DNA from: Halichondria panicea
Lineage: Eukaryota > Porifera > Demospongiae > Suberitida > Halichondriidae
Length of the DNA stretch: 64,000 nucleotides
NCBI RefSeq assembly: GCF_963675165.1
Contig: NC_087391.1
Coordinates: forward strand, 4,948,646 to 5,012,645
Direction of reading: 5' to 3'
A model generated the notes under the pieces. That model was given only the letters and a program-made list of their open reading frames with translations, was not told where the DNA came from and ran no database searches. How positions within the stretch are numbered: the first letter of the stretch is position 1; each line of letters begins with the position of its first letter. A program made the translations under genes and the position numbers. Shown piece after piece: positions 47,507 to 57,676 of the stretch.

Positions 47507-47746
47507 TTATATACACAGAACATAACATAAATATCAGAACAGAACAGAATCTTAACATTTTGGTTATAATTATTGTGTTTTAGCTCGTATACATTCATTT
47601 TGTGCAATATAATTAATTTATAATGACGTTATTTTGATAAGAATGACTGACTATCAATGGGAAACACATAATTATTACCTGCTTGTATGAAATGTACAAA
47701 ATAAAGGTTCAGGCTATAATAAATTATTCAATGTAGCATTTAGATA

Positions 47747-48042
47747 TGGAGCTACACAGCAGTGTCTCAGGGACCTCCTCCATCAGTATGAAAACAGTGG
47801 GAGAGACAAGGCAGTAACACTCATCAAAACAACTGGTAAAGTACACATTCTATTAATCGTATAGTATGATAATCTACTATCACACTGTCCCCCCTTTCTT
47901 TCTCCCACTGTCCTCCATTCTAAGATGTACGTGTAATGTACAGCATTGAACACGCACAGCTATCGCTTCACTGTTTCCAACCAAGGAGTAGAGAACACCA
48001 TTAAGTTTATCTCTCAAGATGCAGCAGAATTTCATTGAAACC
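47747..48042 (+). pseudogene. Two orphan exon-like blocks after the globin gene
   Basis: Block 1, after a gcatttag acceptor, reads YGATQQCLRDLLHQYENSG and continues for about 11 codons to a GGTAAAG donor (47747-47837). Block 2, after gtacag (about 47945), reads ALNTHSYRFTVSNQGVENT and ends IKFISQDAAEFH then TGA. The junction is phase-compatible. I see no 5' exons and do not recognise the family. It may be the relic or 3' end of a moved gene, or alternative 3' exons of the globin. Confidence 0.35.
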
Positions 48043-48560
48043 AGGACATGCAGCCTTTCTAGTACGTACCGAAGACTACGAACTTAATTATCAGTCTAGA
48101 CATGCAATGAGAAACACATAAGTGGTTTATAGCAGCGACTGTGATGGCAACTAAAACAGGTTGACCTCAACCCAAGTAGTGCAAGGGGGTAGAGCAGTAA
48201 GTTAATTGCCTGCCCCTTGTCTGACCTTGCTTGCTGCAGAGAGGATGTAGCAGCTCTAACCTGTCACCACAGACACTTAGTTCACAACCACAGGCTCTTG
48301 AACCACTTAGCTAATGACCACAGAATCAGAGTCTCACAGAACACCACATACAATATGCATGACTATTGAGTATACCGTATAAGTCTTCAGTACCATAATT
48401 ATTGACTTTCCTGGTTAGTGCATGATGTGAGATCACACACATTTTAGGAATTGTAAACTGACTTTCGGTGTTTCCCTTGCAAGCTAGATCTATTTAGGAA
48501 AGATATCTGATATAGAACGGTTACAGTGGACAGATGCATTCGTGTACAGATATAGCTAGT

Positions 48561-48808
48561 CTACCTCCAATAAACAATTTTAACGGCCGGAAGAAATATT
48601 CCCATGGTAATATGGCCATTTAAATTCTTAGGTTTCACCGCATACAGTCTGGCTACGTGCAAGAGTTCAGCCATCAAAGCTTGGAGACAGGATATGGGGA
48701 TGAGTTGATCGGGGTACTTGTCGGGGTTTGCCAGCTGTACGTGACCGAGGAGGGAGTGCATGCAAGAGGAGAGGGCTGGTATTTCCTACAAAACCTCCAA
48801 GTGCTGAA
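48561..48808 (-). pseudogene. Orphan exon-like ORF of unknown family
   Basis: On the minus strand, after a ttttgtag acceptor, an open block reads EIPALSSCMHSLLGHVQ, then ANPDKYPDQLIPISCLQA and LMAELLHVARLYAVKP, with a possible GGAGgtagac donor near 48568. The amphipathic Leu-rich pattern looks like real helical protein. A second possible exon lies near 49155-49090 (ELLGMYRLWENTLKCARP). I cannot name the gene or find its ends. Confidence 0.35.
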
Positions 48809-49385
48809 ACAAAGAATGGATTTTCAAGACTATCTCATGTTTTAAGCTGGTTGACTGATAGGCTTCTGGTTAAGAAATTCCCGGCCCTGGATAACCAAGG
48901 GTAACCACATTATTTTCTCGCTTACCTCAAAACATATGTTAATTATGACAAAACTGTACAGCTAGTATAAGTCGAACTGTTCTAAACAGAGGACCTAGGG
49001 CAAAATGCCAATACCCTGGGAACTGTTATCGTTTGCTGATAATTAAGAGAAGCATGCATGCAGCCATTTCTGAAGGAACTAAACCTTGAACTATACCTAC
49101 TGGTCTCGCACACTTGAGAGTATTCTCCCACAGTCTGTACATTCCAAGCAGCTCTGTAATGGTAATTAATTAAAGCTAACACTTAAGCATGGGCCTCATC
49201 AAAAGGGAATGTTTTAAAAGGCCATAATCTTGTCTTCCACTAATTGTTGAGTCTTCCCCAAAGAAATCTAATTTACACCACATAAAACAGATGCTCATTT
49301 ACTGTACATGAAGTGAAAATTAGTTTAGTGAAATTCCTTTGATCAATCTACAAAGCAATTTTCACATCCCTAGTCAGGGGAACTG

Positions 49386-49560
49386 AACTCACCTCACTGG
49401 TAGCCTCGATCCCACGCCCACTTCCTCAAGACCTGTGAAGGAGGCTACTCACGGAGTATCTTCACTGCACCAAAGCTCTTTGTGAATACTCGATCCATCA
49501 TGATATCATATCGGTAGAGTCCACCTCCTCAGCAATTTTAGTTGACGAGCCTCCTTGCGA
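49386..49560 (-). pseudogene. Decayed fragment of an SPT subunit-2 exon
   Basis: gcaccaaagctctttgtgaat followed by catcatgatatc, atatcgg and gtccacc matches the antisense of the PLP-lysine exon at 51714-51765 with several substitutions and small gaps. It is preceded by an AGCCTCGAT-family mini-element. It is not translatable as SPT, and lies 0.7 kb beyond the 3' end of the minus-strand SPT gene. Confidence 0.72.
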
Positions 49561-49744
49561 TCACACTCTGCAGGGAAGTCATAATTCCATACTCCACAGG
49601 GAGAACCATGCACTCCTATAACCTGCAACATGCAATTGGGTTATATCCACCATCATACATGCACATGCATGCACTCATTCTCATCAAATCTTGCTTTACT
49701 GTAAAAATCCATTTCCATTATCTTTAAGACTGACAGATGTATCT

Positions 49745-49825
49745 GCTCGCCCTCACGCACGCACGCACACACACACACACACACACACACATGTATCTGC
49801 CCACACACACACACACACATGCACA
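49745..49825. repeat. AC microsatellite
   Basis: Two (AC)n runs separated by atgtatctgccc. No gene. Confidence 0.9.
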
Positions 49826-50215
49826 GGTGCTCAGTGTAGATAGAAGAAATCTATGCTCAGTGTGATCCACTATCTGATCACCTAGTGGAGTATGAGTGGG
49901 CGTTGGTAATACCTTGGTTACAGAGTTGCATCTTGTTATCATGGCTCTAGGCAAGTAGAAAATGCACCTTGCATGCGTTTACCAAATTACGTTGTGTGGC
50001 CACGTATAAGTTATTCATGAAATGTTCACTTCTTGAGTGATCAGGCAAAATTCTACAGAAGAACGTTACGAACAAATAATAGAGTTTTAAGAAGATATAA
50101 TAATACGGCTATAATAAAAAAATTATAGCTATACATGTAGAAACTTGAACGAATTAAAAGGTTCAAAAAGTCAATGAAAGGACATAGTTAGATAGTTCAT
50201 CAGCGTTTGATAAGT

Positions 50216-53200
50216 TCAACGTTTTAGCCTGGAGTTCTTCAAGACCAGCATATCCCCCACCTCACTGATCTCCTTGAGAGCCTGCAGTTACACATAGAGC
50301 CATGTATTAAGATATGCCATGTATTAAGGTATGTCATGCAAGCATCAATGGTGCTAGCATTGCAGGCACAGTGCCGGTAATATCAAATAGTCTATTTAGG
50401 GAGGTCAAAATCAACAGTGTATTAAACTACAAAGCCACAAGTGCAACTAACTATGTACATGCATTATAAGTTAAGAGAGTACTTACAAAGTTCAGCATGT
50501 CTTTGGTGTGTGAGGCAGACAGACAGATCCTGGCCCGTCCTTCTACCAGGGAGGTGGCGGGGAAACCAACTACCACGACCCCAATCTTACGCTTGAGCAG
50601 TTCTCGAGAAAACACCCTGCACAAGGGAAAACAAAAACAACTACATGTACTAGCTTTTAAACGACCAACAACACTCTGAATTATTTTTTCTCGTAAACGT
50701 CTGAATTAAAAAAGCCACTCTAAAGAGCATTGTTTTGTTTTCGTAGAGATAAATTATTTTTAGTAGCACTTTTACGGTGCAAACACGTAAGCAGACTTAC
50801 AATTAGTGTAGAGAGAGCTTTTCTTATAGCCTCTATAATTTTACTTCATTGTTGACAAAATTAATATGCTCACGCAAATTTGGTGTACTGATAGAGAAGG
50901 ATTGGTACAACGGGAGAGTCCTCGTTGCCATACACGATGAAGCCCATCTCATGAAGTCTCTTACGAAAGTACCTAGAGGAGAGAGAAGTGCACGATCAGT
51001 AGCTGACCACAGTAGCTCACGTGAAGATTAAATACACACCAGATAAAGATAGTCAGGGTCAAAAGGGCTGCTTAAAATCTGCTTCCGGAGGACTTTAGTT
51101 GCATTCTGATCATCTTTTTCTTTGGTACATTGAAATTAAGGAGGTACCAAAGAAGAATTAGATGATCAATAATTAGGAATGCAATTAAAGTCCTCTAACC
51201 TCTGGAATCAGATTGTAAGTAAGACCTTAATTTGACCCTGACTATTATCTTCCTCTGATAACACACTACACATCGTAAACATCCTATAAGGAGGACTCTG
51301 AGCCTACCATATAAATGGGACTCTCATTCAAATCGTGCTTCTAATTTATAGCATAATTAAGAACTTCAAACAATCTTCATCCACATTCAAAAGAACTCCA
51401 TTATTTAATTACCTGCTGTTCTCGGCAAGCTGCTTGATTCTCCTTTGACCTGCAAAGGAAATGAAGACATCAATTCAGCCTCTCTTTGAGAGTGAGTCAA
51501 CAACTTACCCTCGTCTGTGCCGTCCTTGCCCATAATGATGCTCATGGAGCTGATGATTTGCTGAGCCACTGGACCAGGCATACCAGTAGCGTAGGTGGTG
51601 GCGTGGGAGTAAGCTCTTATATGGCTGACTATCTCCTGCAAATCCACTAGTGAGGTCCATTTGATTACGTATGTGTCTAAACTCACATGAGTAGCTGCAA
51701 TGTATCCACCGGATGCACCAAAGCTCTTTGTGAATGTTCCCATCATGATATCGATATCGGCTGGGTCCACCCCCCAGTACTCAGCCATGCCCCTTCCTGT
51801 ATCCCCCATCGCTCCAATGCTGTGAGCCTCATCAAGGTAGAGGTAAGCCTGCAAGTTTTAATTTTTAATATTAGTAGCTCTAGCAGCACAATAAATATTT
51901 AGTGTAGCACGGTTTCCCTCTTTCTTTCCTCCTTTCTTCCCCACTATCTCCCCGCAATTTCTTTCCCAGGTGAACCAAACCAAAACTACAAACCTTATAC
52001 TTCTTCTTGAGAGCAATGACTGCTGGCAAGTTGGGACAGGAGCCCTCCATACTGCATGGGAGTAAACTTTGTTCGAGTATGCATTCTGTTACCAACCCTC
52101 TACTCACACCCACACCCACACCCACCCTCACACTTGAGCACAAATGGCACAGACTCCACCCACCTGTACACTCCTTCTAAAACGATGAGTATCTTCTTCC
52201 AACGTCGATGTGTCCGCAGCTGACCGTTAAAAATGGCATCTTTTAGAGCTCTCTCAAGATCATCCACATCTGCCAGGTGGATGGGGGATATGTAGCCATT
52301 AAATGAACGCAAGAATGTTAGTATAAGCAAGCAATAATACAAACAGTCGAAGATGATCTTGGTTACCCTTGGTTACTAATACATCGTCTTACTGTTGTGC
52401 TTGAAAGTCTTGATGGTTGCACCTGAGAGTCGACAGCCAAGGATGAGAGAGGTGTGGTTTAGCTCATCACTCAATATCAGACAACCCTGCAACAACAGGC
52501 AAAGATCACCATCAGTGTATAATAATTATGACCTAAGAGAGTGGGCGGGTGGTTAGCACCGGAATGTAAACAAACATGAAAGGTCACTCAAAACTGTGGC
52601 AAAATGATAATTTAATCGGTACTTGGACAACACCTACCTTTCCCATTAGGGCTGGTATGTTGGTGGAGTTGGTTGCAAAGCCCATGCCAAACACCATAGC
52701 AGCTGGTTTCCCTACAAACTCTGCCACAAGATGCTCCAGCTCTTTGTGAATAGAGAGTGTTCCTGAGACAAGAGACAATTCAATAGTCAGTCTATCGGGT
52801 AGTTCACCCTCTCCTGACTCACCTAGATCCTTGCGAGCACTGCAGGACCCCGCTCCGTACTGACGAGTGGCCTCCTGTGATGCCTCTGCACACGGCCCAC
52901 TGCTCTGAGCAAAACCAAGATAGTTGTATGAGCCGAGGTTGAGGCAGCGAGTGGTTGTTCCAGTGTTTCTGTACGTAGGAAGATTTACACACAATGGAAA
53001 AAAACAGCATTAAATTCATAGCAAGCTCCTGTTTTACAAAGTGACCTTAGGCACTAGGCGATGCCTTTTAATAATGCAGATAGATTATTGCGTGCATTGT
53101 ATGCAGGCTTGTACAAATATTACTAAGAGTTACACAATAGCTCAAACCTGAAGGTCCAGTTGTAGTCATCGCTTTCACGATCGACGAGCTCAAAATACGC

Positions 53201-53536
53201 CCCAGGGGTGCTTGCAATGGGCTTGTTCCAGCAGTCTCGGATACGACGATAAACATGTCTCATGTAGAAGCCTTCAAAATTAAGATGCATCTTGAAAAAA
53301 TCCTGCAAAAGAATATTTAACAAGTCTTAAAAGTGCACAAATACACTTACATCTTTGACAGCATGGTTCTCCTTCAGACCTATCTTCACCAGAAAGTCAG
53401 AAATGTGCCCAAACAAAAGTAAAACTCCATAAGAGAGGTAAGTGAATACTGCTTCAATGAGTGGGTACACTTCAAACGATTCTTTAGGCGGTGCTCGAGT
53501 CCTGCTGTGGTTGTAAAGTCCATTTGATGTAGCCAT
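50216..53536 (-). CDS. SPTLC2: Serine palmitoyltransferase subunit 2, paralog A
   Basis: PLP-dependent catalytic subunit condensing serine with palmitoyl-CoA, first step of sphingolipid synthesis, in the ER membrane. About 13 exons on the minus strand from ATG 53536 to TGA 50218-50216. A hydrophobic N-terminal segment ([20 protein letters not shown]) is the membrane anchor. Core: [79 protein letters not shown], and the PLP-lysine loop [13 protein letters not shown] in exon 51848-51687. C-terminus: [25 protein letters not shown]. It has a 59-nt intron (51508-51450) between DE and GQRR that paralog B lacks. It lies head-to-head with B, 655 bp between start codons. Confidence 0.95.
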
Positions 53537-54191
53537 TGCTGCAAGCCTTTTTGGAAAGGTCAGTCTTGTCTAGTTGGGCGTGACCCGATTTGTTGTCAAC
53601 AGAAGATCAGGCCACGCCCAACTAAACTTGTCTCGGTGACACATCCTTTTCTGAGAGTGTCGTCATGGTCCACGTAATCGCGGGGTCTATTCCCACTCGG
53701 GGTCAAATATATCAACCAGCTCCACCCCCTTGGGCCTTGGCCAAGTTTAGTCCAGCTCCATGGCTCTGCCATGCCACAGTTCTCAATTCTTTTTATAGGG
53801 TACATGGTGCAGCTCACTACTATACTATACTATACTCAAATAGCTGGAGTAGGGTTTTCAGATGCTTTCTTTTCCTAGCTCATAGACATAGCTAATTATC
53901 TATGCCTAGCTAGCTACACTGCAGAGTAAGCTAGATCTTTTTACTTCTGCTCTTCTTACTGCAGTACAGTATGGAGCAAACCTATCCGACCATTGAGATA
54001 GATGGGCCTCGGCTAGGAGGATGCAATGCATACTATACTGCACTGTGAGTGTCTCACTGTGTTGTGACTCCACATGTTGTCCCCGCATTCTGCAGAATCA
54101 GCCCATACGCCCACACTGCACCTTGCGGTAGATCAGTAATCAGCACAGCTCAGTACCCAGACCCAAGACCAAGAAGCCCTTTCATCTCTGT
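53537..54191. other. Shared upstream region of the two SPT paralogs
   Basis: 655 bp between divergent ATGs. It holds an inverted pair cttgtctagttgggcgtgac / ggccacgcccaactaaactt at about 53565-53632 (a hairpin with ~40-bp loop) and a tactatactatactata microrepeat at 53818-53836. It is a candidate bidirectional promoter. Confidence 0.6.
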
Positions 54192-57100
54192 ATGACCATG
54201 ACATCTATGCACAGCAAGCAGTCAAGCGGGAGTGAAATGGAACCTCAAATAAAGAAACGCCGTCCAAGAGCCAAAGAATCATTTGAAGAACCTCCATTGT
54301 TTGAAGAAATCTGTACATACATCACTTATGGAGTTCTTGCTGTTGTTGGTTATGTTAGTGATTTTCTAAGGTTTGTTGGAGTCAAGGAAGGACCTAGACT
54401 GAAGAATGTGAGCTGTACTTTTATTTTTCTGCAATTTTTTAAAGTTTTATGCATGAATATAATTATGATATAAAGTTATGCCACACCTGTTAGACTTAGC
54501 AACTAGACTAGAATGCCTGAAATTAGTTCTGCATAGCTAAATTCATATGACATTCGCAACTGTACTTTTATGAATGTGTTTGTACTTGTGGGCTAGGGCC
54601 GACCCTACGGTGAGATGTGTTATCACTCATCTCACTATAATTATGTTACTATGGTGTGATATGCACATGCACATGCATGACATGACAGGCGCTATACACG
54701 TCGGCAGTGTGATTTTTATCTTATTTTGAGTTTTGGATTACGACCACAAATTGTCCAAGGGCATTAAACATTAGCCTATAATACATATTTGCTAGGATTG
54801 GCTGGAAAACCACATCAATCATTTTGCGGAAAATATACATGTGAATGACGTTGTAACGGTTTGTAGTTATGCACTCGTCGGATTCCGCTTTTTAGTGTTA
54901 CTCCCGGCCTATCCTAGCAACTTTTTACATTGCTTCTTGTTGGGCATTTCCAGGAAACAAAGCCGTATTGGTGTGGCTTTTATCTTGTGTTTGATTACGA
55001 TCGCGTTGTATTGTACCCCCTCTGCAGGACAACTTCAAAATGAACAGGGATTACGACATGTTCTACTTTCGCAATATATTTCGCAGAGCTCAGGACTGTT
55101 TTGAGCGACCAGTTGCAAGCACTCCCGGACCTTACATTGACATTTGGGATCGAGTGAGCCATGACAACAACTGGACCTTTGAGTAATAATATTCAATTAT
55201 TGGACTGTGTGTTTAATGAGATGCAATTATTTCGCAGATTAAAAAGCTCTTCCACTCGCTGCCTCAACCTCGGCTCATACAACTATCTTGGTTTTGCTCA
55301 GAGCAGTGGGCCGTGTGCAGAGGCATCACAGGAGGCCACTCATCAGTACGGAGCGGGGTCCTGCAGTGCTCGCAAGGATCTAGGTGAGTCAGGAGAGGGT
55401 GAACTACCCAATAGACTGCATGACTATTGAATTGTCTCTTGTCTCAGGAACACTCTCTATTCACAAAGAGCTGGAGCATCTTGTGGCAGAGTTTGTAGGG
55501 AAACCAGCTGCTATGGTGTTTGGCATGGGCTTTGCAACCAACTCCACCAACATACCAGCCCTCATGGGAAAGGTATAATTATATTTTTTATAAACGTGTT
55601 ATGACACACATTTTTTGTTTATATATAGGGAAGCCTTATCATTAGTGATCAGCTGAATCACACTTCTCTGATTCTTGGTTGTAGGCTCTCTGGGTCTTTA
55701 ATAAGAACCTTTAAACACAATGGTAAGAGATGATCAGGCAGTAATGTATACTGCATTTGTTAACTTAATCGTACTTTGTTGCAGATATGGAGGGCTTGGA
55801 GAAGGTACTTCGCACGGCAATCATTCAAGGACGTCCGCGTACCCGCAAACCATGGACTAAAATAATGATAGTTGCCGAGGGAGTATACAGGTAAAGGAAT
55901 TATCTTAGTTTAGAATCTGAGTATGTGTAGTTGTTTGTATTCACTATATGTATTCACTGTTTATGCTTTCATTTCCACAGTATGGAGGGTTCTCTTGCAA
56001 ACTTGCCAAAGATTGTTGAGCTCAAAAAGAAGTACAAGGTAACTTACCAGCACATTCTCATGATTATGATACTTGTTGGTTCGTAGGGAGCATCTTTGTA
56101 AGACAATGTTGCCTATGTGTGACTCTTTCCCCTGTGGATAATTCAATGCAGGCTTACCTCTACCTTGATGAGGCTCACAGCATTGGAGCAATGGGGGAGA
56201 CAGGAAGGGGCGTGGCTGAATACTGGGGGGTGGACCCAGCCGATATCGATATCATGATGGGAACATTCACAAAGAGCTTTGGTGCATCCGGTGGATACAT
56301 TGCAGCTACTCATGTGAGTTTAGACACATACGTAATCAAATGGACCTCACTAGTGGATTTGCAGGAGATTGTCAGCCATATAAGAGCTTACTCCCACGCC
56401 ACCACCTACGCTACTGGTATGCCTGGCCCAGTGGCTCAGCAAATCATCAGCTCCATGAGCATCATTATGGGCAAGGATGGGACAGACGATGGCCAAAAAA
56501 GAATCCTGCAGCTCGCCGAAAACTCGAGGTGATAAGATTATACCAACATAATAATAACTGAGCTCGTTATTATTCTACTAGATGCGTTGCAAGCCTTATT
56601 TATTACAAGCACTTGTACAGCAACAATATAAAATGAAGAATTAAAATTGAAATTGAATAATAATGAAGCTGTATATCTGCCAAGCCTGGGTGATTCCCAT
56701 ATTAATACAATAACTGATTGTCTCTTTCTGTGGCTGTGTAGGTATTTCCGTACCAAACTTCACGAGATGGGGTTTATTGTGTATGGGAATGAAGATTCTC
56801 CAGTTGTTCCAGTACTCACATACAACACTACCAAAACAATGTAAGCAGTTGCCAGTCAGATGTTGCAATCTTTTAGTTTGCTGTCTTTCTTTCTTTCTAG
56901 CAACTTCTCTCGTAAGATGCTTGAGAGGAAGATAGCTACTGTCTGCGTGGGCTATCCAGCCACACCCCTTTCTGAGGGGCGGATCAGAATATGTCTGTCC
57001 GCTGCTCATACAAGGGAGATGCTTGATTATGTGAGGAGCAATCATGCCTGTATTTGTGCCATTTAATTAATTACTTTTTTATACGTGCCCTTTTAATTAC

Positions 57101-57208
57101 TCCCCTAATTATTATCTCTATCTGTAGGCGCTGAAAGAGATCAGTGAAGTAGGAGACATGTTCATGATGAAATGTTCCAAGAGAAAAAAGATGAAGACAC
57201 AAACTTAG
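54192..57208 (+). CDS. SPTLC2: Serine palmitoyltransferase subunit 2, paralog B
   Basis: Exons 54192-54407, 55028-55182, 55238-55383, 55448-55572, 55629-55722, 55785-55890, 55981-56038, 56152-56313, 56365-56528, 56742-56840, 56901-57030, 57128-57208; 1536 nt, 511 aa. N-terminal anchor [23 protein letters not shown] lysine in [26 protein letters not shown]; ends KRKKMKTQT. Exons 3-4 and 8-9 are almost identical to paralog A, introns included, while exons 1-2, 5-7 and 10-12 are clearly diverged (e.g. [12 protein letters not shown] versus [12 protein letters not shown]). The 51-nt intron 56314-56364 is open and in frame. AATAAA lies at 57294-57299. Two upstream in-frame Mets exist (residues 1, 3, 6). 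Confidence 0.95.
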
Positions 57209-57676
57209 AGTATTGGAACACTAGATAGCTACTAGATTCTTTTTATAGATTGTCCAGTATGATTGTATATGTCCACAAGCCCACCTCTTTTCAAATAAAA
57301 TTTTTTGACCACGCTATCTCATAAAATTTAATTGTACTCCCGAAATTGGCAATTAAAAGTTTTTCGCCCCCTGAGGCTGAGCTCTAAGCTCAACGCCCAC
57401 TCTTGAGAGAACGCCCACTTCTCAGAGTAACCAACAACACAGTAGGCTACACTACAGTTATATAGCTTATATTAAACTTTGAAGCTACATAGCAAGTTCT
57501 ATATTGCATCTCTATAACCTCTAAGCCATATAACGTCCTTAGAGGCTTTAAAAGAGCAAGGAACAAGCTTGCAAGTCAAACCAAGCTGCTAGACTACTCC
57601 CACTCTGCAAGAAAAAAGGGGGTGGGGCTGCTGTCAGTAAGATTTTACAAAAAGATCTACAGTGGAGAAGCAAGCC
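57209..57676. other. Interval between SPT B and usherin
   Basis: Holds the SPT B polyadenylation signal and the usherin 5' leader. A small repeat caacgcccactcttgagaga / gaacgcccacttctcagag sits at 57390-57426. No further gene seen. Confidence 0.5.
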
